Shown piece after piece: positions 15,091 to 21,299 of a stretch of 30,129 nt of DNA. Numbering within the stretch: position 1 is the stretch's first letter; each line of letters begins with the position of its first letter. The DNA is from a bacterium (lineage in GTDB: Bacteria > UBA10199 > 2-02-FULL-44-16 > JAAZCA01). The notes below the pieces were generated by a model, which saw only the letters and a program-made list of their open reading frames with translations, was not told the origin of the DNA and searched no databases. Both the position numbers and the translations under genes were made by a program. Location of the stretch: contig JBAZOP010000038.1 in the NCBI GenBank assembly GCA_041648665.1, positions 1 to 30,129 of the forward strand, written 5' to 3'.

Positions 15091-17445
15091 ATGATTCCGA
15101 GCAGGAAGACCGCCGTCGTCGTCGGGTTCGCCCTCTTCGCCATGTTCTTCGGCGCCGGCAATCTCATATTCCCGCCGACCTTGGGCAGGCTCTTCGGAGA
15201 CCGCTTCGCATTCTCGCTGCTGGGCTTTGTGATAACAGGAGTGGGACTGCCGCTGATGGGCATCATGGCCGTGGCAAGGGCCGAGGGCGGCATCGACCAC
15301 ATGGCCAGGCGCGTCTCCCCCTTCTTCGCAAAGGCGTTATCCCTCGCGCTCATGCTCGCCATCGGCCCCTTCCTCGCCATACCCCGCACGTGCGCCACCA
15401 CCTACGAGCTGGCCGTCGCGCCGAATTTCCCGTTCATCAACTCGTGGCTCTTCTCCGCGATCTATTTCGGGATAGTGCTCTTCTTCGCGCTCAATCCCCT
15501 CTCGGTCATAGACAGGATCGGAAAGATACTCACGCCGCTTTTGCTGGCCTCGCTCGCAGCGATGATCGCAAAGGGCATCATGAGCCCGATCGCCGCGCCC
15601 GTTCCCACGACGGAGCTTCACCCGTTCGGGAAATCGCTGATCGAGGGCTATCAGACCATGGACCTGATGGCCGCCACCATATTCGGCATAGTCCTGCTGA
15701 GCGACCTGAGGAGCAAGGGCATATTCGAGCGCGCGGCGCAGGTGAAGCTCATCATCAAAGCGGGGCTCATCGCCGCGGTGTCGCTCGCGATCGTGTACGG
15801 CGGCCTCAATTTCCTGGGCGCCACGACGAGCGCGCTCCCGGAGCAGCTGAGCCGAACCGAGCTCATGATCTTCATCTCGAATACGCTCATGGGGAGGATC
15901 GGCGGCCTCTTCCTGGGGTTGGCGGTCTCGATGGCGTGCCTCACCACCGCTATCGGGCTGATCGTGGTCTGCGGCGAGTACTTCAACAAATTCTCGTACG
16001 GGAAGCTCAACTACCGATGGGTCTGCATCGCCATCGCTGCGGTCAGCTTCTTCTTCGCCAACGCCGGCGTGGAGAAGATAATATCGATCGCCGTCCCGGT
16101 GCTCGTCACCCTCTATCCCGTCGTGATGGTGGTGGTCATACTCAGCCTCTTCGCCTGGAAGCTCAAGAACCGCAATGTGTGGCGCTTTGCCGTGGCCGGC
16201 GCATTGATCGCCGGCATCCTCGAAGCCATCCACGCCAGCGGAGTGAGCATCGACGTCACGGAGCGCATCTGGGAGGTCCTGCCGCTGACGCACCTCGGCA
16301 TCGGATGGGTGGCGCCCGCCGCCTTGCTCGGCGGCCTAGGCGCGCTCATCATGCAGCGCCGCGCAGTGAAGAGCTTCAGGGTGCTGGCCGTGTGCCCGAG
16401 CCAGCTGGCCACTCAGGTGGCGATCTTCGACGACAGCATCCCGGTCTTCGAGACATCCATACCGCACAGGCTCGACCGCGCCATGAACAAGGAACAGCGC
16501 GACTCCGAGCTCATACTCATAAAGGAAGAGCTCTCGCGCAGGCTCGCGCAGCTGCACATTGACCTGTCCACGGTCGACGCGGTCGCGGCCAGGGGAGGAT
16601 TCCTGCATCCCCTCCCCGGCGGCGTCTATCGCGTGACGCGGGCCATGGTGGAGGACCTGATAAGGAACGCCTGGCGACAGCACCCCTCCAACTGGGGCGC
16701 GGTCATCGGGGGAGAGATAGCGGAGGCGAACGACATCGACGCATTCATAGTCGATCCGGTGGTGGTGGACGAGATGGACGACCTGGCCCGCTTCTCCGGC
16801 ATGCCCGACATCAAGCGCGCCAGCATATTCCACGCCTCGAACCAGAAAGCGGTCGTCCGCCGCATGGCCAAGAACCTGTGGAAACCGCCGCAAAAAATAA
16901 ACGCGATCGTAGCGCACATGGGCGACGGGGTGTCGGTCGGCGCGCACAGGCAAGGCAAGGTGGTGGACGTCAACAACGCGCTGGACGGCGACGGCCCATT
17001 CTCAGCCATCAGCGCGGGATCGCTGCCCGCGGTGGACGTGGTGAAGATGTGTTTCCAGGAAGGCGCGACGGAGGAGACCGTGCTCCACAAGATCCGCAAC
17101 GCGGGCGGGCTCATCGCCTACCTCGGCGTCACCGACGTGGGCGAGATCAACCGCATGATCGAAAAGGGCGACGGCAAGGCAGCGGAGGTGATCGAGGCGA
17201 TGGGATACCAGGTCTCGAAGGAGATAGGCGCGCTCGCCGCAGCGCTCCGCGGAAGGGTCGACGCGATCGCTCTCACCGGGGCCTACGCCGGCATAACCTC
17301 GCTCGCCCGCGCGATAAAATCGCGCTGTGAGTTCCTGGCCCCTGTCTTCGCGTACCCTGGCGAATCCGAGACCTCGGCCATCGTGGGCGGCGCCCTGCGG
17401 GTGCTGCGCGGCGAAGAGGAACTCCTGGAATACGACCCTGCGTGA
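15091..17445 (+). CDS. BrnQ branched-chain amino acid carrier fused to butyrate-kinase-like domain
   Basis: 784 residues in one frame. Residues 1-428 are a complete BrnQ cation:branched-chain amino acid symporter: ALFAMFFGAGNLIFPP near the start, PFLAIPRTCATTYELAV at about 92, about twelve membrane helices, and the last helix ending ALLGGLGALIMQ. Residues 429-784 (355, the family length) are butyrate/branched-chain-acid kinase: AVAARGGFLHPLPGGVY, AFIVDPVVVDEMDDLARFSGM, SIFHASNQKAVVRR, NNALDGDGPFS, ending GGALRVLRGEEE. The kinase N-terminal phosphate motif NPGSTSTK reads CPSQLATQ at 435-442, and TGGIAYN reads TGAYAGI. Start ATG 15091 has only a weak GAGAAA upstream. Uptake of Leu/Ile/Val coupled to acyl-phosphate metabolism, or a kinase-like sensor on the carrier, are both possible; neither is shown. 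Confidence 0.9.
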   Translation: MIPSRKTAVVVGFALFAMFFGAGNLIFPPTLGRLFGDRFAFSLLGFVITGVGLPLMGIMAVARAEGGIDHMARRVSPFFAKALSLALMLAIGPFLAIPRTCATTYELAVAPNFPFINSWLFSAIYFGIVLFFALNPLSVIDRIGKILTPLLLASLAAMIAKGIMSPIAAPVPTTELHPFGKSLIEGYQTMDLMAATIFGIVLLSDLRSKGIFERAAQVKLIIKAGLIAAVSLAIVYGGLNFLGATTSALPEQLSRTELMIFISNTLMGRIGGLFLGLAVSMACLTTAIGLIVVCGEYFNKFSYGKLNYRWVCIAIAAVSFFFANAGVEKIISIAVPVLVTLYPVVMVVVILSLFAWKLKNRNVWRFAVAGALIAGILEAIHASGVSIDVTERIWEVLPLTHLGIGWVAPAALLGGLGALIMQRRAVKSFRVLAVCPSQLATQVAIFDDSIPVFETSIPHRLDRAMNKEQRDSELILIKEELSRRLAQLHIDLSTVDAVAARGGFLHPLPGGVYRVTRAMVEDLIRNAWRQHPSNWGAVIGGEIAEANDIDAFIVDPVVVDEMDDLARFSGMPDIKRASIFHASNQKAVVRRMAKNLWKPPQKINAIVAHMGDGVSVGAHRQGKVVDVNNALDGDGPFSAISAGSLPAVDVVKMCFQEGATEETVLHKIRNAGGLIAYLGVTDVGEINRMIEKGDGKAAEVIEAMGYQVSKEIGALAAALRGRVDAIALTGAYAGITSLARAIKSRCEFLAPVFAYPGESETSAIVGGALRVLRGEEELLEYDPA

Positions 17446-17461
17446 CGCATGCCCTCTTTCT

Positions 17462-18001
17462 TCAAGCCGGCTGCTGTGACGTCACAGAAGGCGCTCCAAT
17501 AGAAATGTACTTCATGGCCTCTGCGTCAATATCCATCCTCTCCTTGTGGAAGGATATCACCCCTGCCTTTTGAATCATTGCTTCAAGGCATGACAACATC
17601 GCTTTTAACCGCTCGTACATCATGACTTTGAAGGCCAGGCGAATAAGGCGATCGTTTGATTCGTCCCTGTTTGAATCGCCCTCGCTGTTTTCCCACCGCG
17701 ACATTGTAACCGGCGAAACGCCGATGAACGCAGCGAACCCCTTGCTTGCCATCCCGACTTCTTTTCTCATGAACCTGATCTCGGGGCCTGTGAGCAACCC
17801 CTTTTTGTCGGAAAGGGCAACAGCCATAACGATGTGCAGTTGAGTCGGTTCCGGAATATCCACAAAGCTGGTTTTGCAGGACGGACATGTGAACTCAGAA
17901 ACACCTTCGAGATAGACATTGTTGAGCCCACTCTCAACATAATGATGTTTTATTTTTTTATCGTTCATGACCTTTCCGCATTCATAACATTTTGTGCTCA
18001 T
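17462..18001 (-). CDS. YgiT-type zinc-finger / HTH antitoxin-like regulator (MqsA-like)
   Basis: 179 residues with a strong AGGAGG in front of ATG 18001. The N-terminal C5xxC8 and C39xxC42 form the YgiT/MqsA zinc finger; residues about 72-112 are an Xre-type helix-turn-helix (GPEIRFMRKEVGMASKGFAA, then GVSPVTMSRWENSEGD). The C-terminal 50 residues are unrecognised. It lies 45 bases after a DUF4258-like gene, the toxin-first order seen in mqsRA and similar pairs, so it is probably the antitoxin and autorepressor. It is convergent with brnQ-buk, with 16 bases between the stops. The base composition is AT-richer than the nuo operon, fitting acquired DNA. Confidence 0.85.
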   Translation of the reverse strand: MSTKCYECGKVMNDKKIKHHYVESGLNNVYLEGVSEFTCPSCKTSFVDIPEPTQLHIVMAVALSDKKGLLTGPEIRFMRKEVGMASKGFAAFIGVSPVTMSRWENSEGDSNRDESNDRLIRLAFKVMMYERLKAMLSCLEAMIQKAGVISFHKERMDIDAEAMKYISIGAPSVTSQQPA

Positions 18002-18046
18002 AGCGCCTCCTTCCTCCCCCTTTATTCAACAGCTTTTCAGCTGGAC

Positions 18047-18340
18047 CTATTTTCTGACAACCGACTTGATGATGATTCGGCCGTGTTCTTCGTCCACTAC
18101 AATGGGCGCTTCGAGAACCCTGCAATCATCGAGCTGCGTGCGCATGACGCACTCGAAGCCTTTTACGTGTTTGGCTTTGGTCGGGCCTTCGCTCATCACT
18201 CCGCCGCTCAGGGCGCGCATGACATCGGGCATGGTGAACCTTCTTTCGATCATGCGTTTCCTAGCGTGCGCCGAAGGAGCCAAAGAGCCCTTTCTCAACA
18301 GCAACATCTGCAATTTTCTTTTGGCTTCATCCCGGTCCAT
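18047..18340 (-). CDS. DUF4258-like putative toxin
   Basis: 97 residues, ATG 18340 behind GGAGG. The pattern fits DUF4258: an early SAHARKRMIERRFTMPDVMRAL (His, Arg-Met, Glu-Arg, then Val/Leu), a central CVMRTQL-type strand, and a C-terminal EHGRIIIKSVV strand pair. Members of this group are small proteins related to RelE-like nucleases and are commonly encoded next to YgiT/HTH proteins. The first 25 residues are a basic helix outside the domain. With the next gene it makes a toxin-antitoxin-like pair; toxicity is inferred only from context. Confidence 0.75.
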   Translation of the reverse strand: MDRDEAKRKLQMLLLRKGSLAPSAHARKRMIERRFTMPDVMRALSGGVMSEGPTKAKHVKGFECVMRTQLDDCRVLEAPIVVDEEHGRIIIKSVVRK

Positions 18341-18463
18341 CTCTCAATCCTCCGTGCCGACATCCAGCGCTTAGCACGGTGTTAATATAGAATCAAGAGA
18401 AACCGGAATAACCCACGCTTCTATTGTATATTATCGGCAAGGTAAATGGAAGAGTTGCGTAAA

Positions 18464-18480
18464 ATTAGCTTAAGGCTAAT
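18464..18480. promoter_or_regulatory. Operator-like palindrome upstream of the toxin-antitoxin pair
   Basis: Arms ATTAGC and GCTAAT are separated by TTAAG, about 125 bases before the DUF4258 start, followed at about 18490 by an AGGTT half-site-like sequence. MqsA-type proteins bind AACCT/AGGTT palindromes, which this resembles only loosely. Low confidence. Confidence 0.25.
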
Positions 18481-18549
18481 ATTTACATTAGGTTAATTTA
18501 CGGTGTCAGCGCTTTTATACCCCTTTCCCCAATAACAACACACCCTTAG

Positions 18550-18596
18550 CGAACCTGCTTTATAGTGCTCGCGTTCAACACCATAAAGCAGGTTCG
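18550..18596. repeat. 14-bp perfect inverted repeat with 19-base loop
   Basis: CGAACCTGCTTTAT at 18550-18563 is repeated in inverse at 18583-18596. There is no T-run on either side, so it is not an ordinary terminator. It abuts the left direct repeat of the DUF5677 cassette and could be a recombination or protein-binding site. Confidence 0.6.
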
Positions 18597-18601
18597 TGGT
18601 G

Positions 18602-18656
18602 TTTCCACCCTTTCCCGCCCATCCCGATTCGGTTGCAGTTCAAATGTGAGGGGGAT
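18602..18656 (+). repeat. Left direct repeat flanking the DUF5677-like gene
   Basis: About 55 bases beginning TTTCCACCCTTTCCCGCCCA recur at 19521-19576 with a few mismatches (CC/TT after CCCAT, and in the stretch after GGTTGCAGT) and end in GAGGGGGAT in both copies. A weaker match continues into TTGTTGAT. Confidence 0.8.
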
Positions 18657-18723
18657 ATAGAAGCCTTGTTGATGAGGTGGGGAGTTTTTTTGTGGGTTAT
18701 GTGTCCATGCCTTCGGAATTCTA

Positions 18724-19491
18724 ATGAGATTTCTTACTGCCGAACAACATCAATTGGTCGTTAAGCAGCTTGTAGAGCTAGGGCGAAAGCTTATATCTGC
18801 GCGACGGCAACATTCGTCAGGATTTGAGTTCACTTCATTGATGGTATGCTTTCTGATGCATAATCTAAGTGCAGCGGAGGCACTTCTTCGTTTACTGAAT
18901 TCCACAACCGAGAAATGGTTTCCAGCAACTGTTGGATATACAATCGTTCGGACTATGTTTGAAATAGATGTAACCGCACATTATATTTCGCAGCAGCCTG
19001 TTGAACGATCAAGAAGGTATATTAAATACGGGCGAATTTTGAAGAAGAAGCGTATGGATGCATGTCTGAGGCATTGTGATAGTAGAGATGCTCAGTGGGC
19101 AGAAGGAATGAAGAATGAATGGGAACATCATTGGAAAGAACAGCAGAATGAAGTGAATAAGCAATATGAGGAAGTAAAAGAAGCCTTTAAGAAGACGAAT
19201 AGCTGGGCTGGGATGACGATAAAGGAAATGGCTAAGGCTGTGCATCATGAAGAAGCATACGATATCTTTTACGCAGAGCTTTGTTCTTTTGCGCACGCAG
19301 ATGTTAAGTTGGTAGATCGTTTTCTTCAACGCGAGAGTGGTGGATTAAAATGGTCTATGGCTGCAGATGAATTCGATGTGGCGAGTGTTTTTAGATATGT
19401 GGCGATATTCTTATCGTGCACTATAATGCTATTCGATGAGCAATTTGAATGTGGCATGGGTGGATGTGTCGATGAATGTTGGAACGTATAG
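18724..19491 (+). CDS. DUF5677-like protein in a repeat-flanked cassette
   Basis: 255 residues, mostly helical, AT-rich with codon use unlike the neighbouring genes. Features matching DUF5677: an early FEFTSLMVCFLMHNLSAAEA helix with a leucine-rich follow-up, the IVRTMFEIDVTAHYI segment, RSRRYIKYGRI, a charged middle, then WAGMTIKEMAKAVHHEEAYD and YAELCSFAHADVK with a conserved Ser-x-x-x-His. Members are found scattered in accessory regions and defence islands; their biochemical role is not established to my knowledge. No strong Shine-Dalgarno is seen (GGAAT 9 bases upstream). The gene stands alone between two ~55-bp direct repeats, suggesting acquisition as a unit. Confidence 0.75.
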   Translation: MRFLTAEQHQLVVKQLVELGRKLISARRQHSSGFEFTSLMVCFLMHNLSAAEALLRLLNSTTEKWFPATVGYTIVRTMFEIDVTAHYISQQPVERSRRYIKYGRILKKKRMDACLRHCDSRDAQWAEGMKNEWEHHWKEQQNEVNKQYEEVKEAFKKTNSWAGMTIKEMAKAVHHEEAYDIFYAELCSFAHADVKLVDRFLQRESGGLKWSMAADEFDVASVFRYVAIFLSCTIMLFDEQFECGMGGCVDECWNV

Positions 19492-19520
19492 CGGATAACG
19501 ATTTCCTCCAAATCACGTCC

Positions 19521-19576
19521 TTTCCACCCTTTCCCGCCCATCTTGATTCGGTTGCAGTGAAAGTGGGAGGGGGATG
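19521..19576 (+). repeat. Right direct repeat flanking the DUF5677-like gene
   Basis: Second copy of the ~55-base repeat, starting 30 bases after the DUF5677-like stop and ending 25 bases before the left terminal repeat of the transposase element. The unit length from copy to copy is 919 bases. Confidence 0.8.
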
Positions 19577-19600
19577 AGGTTTTGTTGATATAGGGGTCAG

Positions 19601-20404
19601 AATTCCGGGGACACGACACTTAATTCGGGAAACTGAACATCCTTAGGAATACTTAATAACAAGAAATGCATTAAATCCGTGCTTATAGCGATTGGCATGC
19701 ATCGTGCAATATCAACAGCATATGGCACGGATGGCTCGAGTCGTTGTACCCGATATTCCTCATCACATCATTCAGCGTGGCAACAGACGGCAGCGTGTGT
19801 TCTTCTCTGATGAAGATCGCGCCTGCTATCTTGCGCTGCTGGCCGACAACGCGAGGAAGAATGGGGTGTCTATCTGGGCTTATTGTCTCATGGATAATCA
19901 TGTTCATATGGTAGCGGTCCCTGAGAGTGAGGCGGCGCTTGCAAAGGCCATCGGCGATACGCACAGGGGTTACACACGACGAATCAATTTTCGCGAGAAC
20001 TGGCGTGGCTATTTATGGCAGGGCAGATTTTCATCAAGTCCGCTGGATGAGCGACATCTCTTTGCAGCAGTCAGATATGTCGAGCGCAATCCTGTCAGGG
20101 CAAGGCTGGTTCAACATGCTGAAGACTACCGGTGGTCAAGCGCCAGGGCCCATGTACAGGGGCAGACTGACATCTGTCTTTCGGGTGATGAGCTGGGTGT
20201 CTTGGGTATTGACGACTGGAAGGCATATCTAATGGAGTCAGGTGATGATGATTTCATGAAAAGATTGAGGAAAGGGGCAAGAACAGGGCGGCCACTGGGA
20301 AGTGATGAGTTTATCGACAGGATCGAATCGTTAACAGGCAGGGTCCTGAGGCGACAGAAGCCCGGTCCCAAGGGTAGGAATTAAGTGTCGTGTCCCCGGA
20401 ATTC
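19601..20404 (+). mobile_element. RAYT / IS200-like element bounded by 27-bp perfect inverted repeats
   Basis: The 27 bases at 19601-19627 (core CCGGGGACACGACACTTAAT) are repeated exactly in inverse at 20378-20404, framing an 804-bp unit with one Y1 transposase gene. The right repeat supplies the transposase stop codon. No target duplication is evident. Directly after it lie REP-like palindromes. Confidence 0.8.
19722..20384 (+). CDS. Y1 (HUH) transposase, REP-associated tyrosine transposase type
   Basis: 220 residues from ATG 19722, chosen because family members start MARxARxxxPxxxHHIIxRG; an in-frame ATG at 19692 would add ten residues. Motifs: PHHIIQRGNRRQ, the HUH motif as H60-V-H62 in MDNHVHMV, GYLWQGRFSS, and the catalytic Tyr119 in AAVRYVERNPVRARLV. 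The C-terminal extension with RTGRPLGS...RRQKPGPKGR is the basic tail common in RAYTs. All catalytic residues are present, so it may be active. It nicks and rejoins single-stranded DNA at hairpins, and in RAYTs is thought to spread REP sequences. The TAA stop lies inside the right inverted repeat. Confidence 0.92.
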   Translation: MARMARVVVPDIPHHIIQRGNRRQRVFFSDEDRACYLALLADNARKNGVSIWAYCLMDNHVHMVAVPESEAALAKAIGDTHRGYTRRINFRENWRGYLWQGRFSSSPLDERHLFAAVRYVERNPVRARLVQHAEDYRWSSARAHVQGQTDICLSGDELGVLGIDDWKAYLMESGDDDFMKRLRKGARTGRPLGSDEFIDRIESLTGRVLRRQKPGPKGRN

Positions 20405-20405
20405 C

Positions 20406-20433
20406 CCCGCTTTCGCGGGAATGACAAGCGGGG
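20406..20433. repeat. REP-like palindrome next to the transposase element
   Basis: CCCGC-TTTC-GCGGG (20406-20419) forms a tight hairpin, and CCCCGCTT (20405-20412) can alternatively pair with AAGCGGGG at 20426-20433. RAYT enzymes act on such hairpins, so it may be a substrate of the neighbouring transposase. Confidence 0.55.
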
Positions 20434-20536
20434 GCAAGGGATTGCCGCGTGGAACCTGCCCTGAGCAACGTCGAAGGGCTCGCAATGACACCGGGAATAT
20501 TCTTAGCAGGTTGAATAAGGCGTTGAGTGCCGACTT

Positions 20537-20748
20537 GACGGAGCGGGTCGAAGGTCTCTGTTGAGCGGCGTCAGAAGGCGCCGCTTTCTAAGCCTGCAAT
20601 GCTGCGGCGCCTGATGCGCAGCGACGACCTTCAACATGGGCTCTTTATATAAAGAAGAAGTGCCGCGGCGTGGGTACCGCGCCGCGGCACGAACGGCGTC
20701 TGAGCGAGCGAGCCGTAAGCGAAACAGAGGCCTTCGATCCGCTCCGTC
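20537..20748. repeat. 212-base nested inverted-repeat element (MITE-like or structured RNA)
   Basis: The outer arms 20537-20562 and 20723-20748 are 26 bases each and complementary with two mismatches. Inside are a hairpin with GGCGCCGC (20577-20584) against GCGGCGCC (20604-20611), a perfect 11-bp hairpin GTGCCGCGGCG (20660-20670) against 20680-20690, and the palindrome CTTTATATAAAG around 20643-20654. The whole can fold as a closed multi-arm structure. No long ORF runs convincingly through it. Confidence 0.6.
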
Positions 20749-20805
20749 TGCTGAGATGCATTTCATTGAATGATGTGCTAAAGATGGCGTAATCACGGAG
20801 GCCTC

Positions 20806-21216
20806 ATGCTCATACGCTTCGCGCTGTTCGGAATCATCGGGATATTCGCGGCCCTGATCGTGGACGCGGCCAAAAAATCCTATTTCGCGAGGCGCATGGA
20901 GCTCGGCGCAGAGACCTCGCTCATCCTCTTCCCGTTCTTCGGGCTCATCGCGCTGATATTTCCCCTGATCGCAATCCGCGTCTCGAACATGGCGTGGTAC
21001 GGCCGCGGGCTCGTGTACATGGCCGCGCTCTTCGCAGCGCAGTACCTGGCCGGCCTCATCCTCACCAAACTCAACCGCTGCCCCTGGAGTTACTCCGGCC
21101 GCGGCTCGCTGGGAGGGCTCATCCGCATCTCCGACGCGCCCCTCTGGTTCGCGGCAGGGCTCGGCATCGAGCAGATATACCCATGGGTGAAGGCCACGGC
21201 GGTCGCCCTCGGCTGA
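20806..21216 (+). CDS. Small integral membrane protein (PF06541/CmpB-like)
   Basis: 136 residues, ATG 20806 behind CGGAGG. Four membrane helices are visible (about 3-22, 37-58, 67-90, 112-130). The stretch GRGLVYMAALFAAQYLAGL, then CPWSYSGRGSLGGLIRI and DAPLWFAAGLGIEQ, resembles the family annotated as putative ABC-transporter permease (PF06541), whose members share a CPWxYS motif and a Gly-Leu-Ile...PLW ending. The function of that family is not firmly known. It is monocistronic or paired with the next gene, 83 bases downstream, and returns to the GC-rich codon use of the chromosome. Confidence 0.7.
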   Translation: MLIRFALFGIIGIFAALIVDAAKKSYFARRMELGAETSLILFPFFGLIALIFPLIAIRVSNMAWYGRGLVYMAALFAAQYLAGLILTKLNRCPWSYSGRGSLGGLIRISDAPLWFAAGLGIEQIYPWVKATAVALG

Positions 21217-21299
21217 TTTAACTCACCGTTATCATTGCGTTAACAGCCGGAAAAAATGGCTTTGATGCCGATCCTTGCCATGTTAAAGGATCGTCTCAG

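Larger units (their letters stand above)
18341..18723. other. Intergenic region with TA promoter, operator-like palindrome and inverted repeat
   Basis: 383 bases without a gene. The half next to the DUF4258 gene is AT-rich and should hold its promoter (minus-strand TACAAT and TATATT are possible -10 boxes). An operator-like palindrome ATTAGC-TTAAG-GCTAAT lies at 18464-18480. Further right come a 14-bp perfect inverted repeat (18550-18596) and the first copy of a direct repeat (18602-18656). The last 60 bases, before the DUF5677-like gene, hold a T7 run but no clear promoter. Confidence 0.5.
20385..20805. other. Intergenic region with REP-like hairpins and a large structured element
   Basis: 421 bases without a convincing gene. 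The first 90 carry the right transposon end, a CCCGC-TTTC-GCGGG hairpin and repeat-like stretches (GAGCAACGTCGAAGGG, CTCGCAATGACA) common as dispersed repeats. The middle is the structured element listed separately. The final 55 bases lead to the next gene and hold its CGGAGG ribosome site. Confidence 0.6.

Noticed and set aside
17474..17487. 14-bp perfect palindrome CTGTGACGTCACAG
   Set aside because: It lies in the last codons of the antitoxin-like gene between convergent genes; with no second site or T-run I see no supported role.
18550..18600. A tRNA-like sequence (GGTTCG near an inverted repeat)
   Set aside because: No acceptor, D or anticodon arm can be formed; it is a simple inverted repeat.
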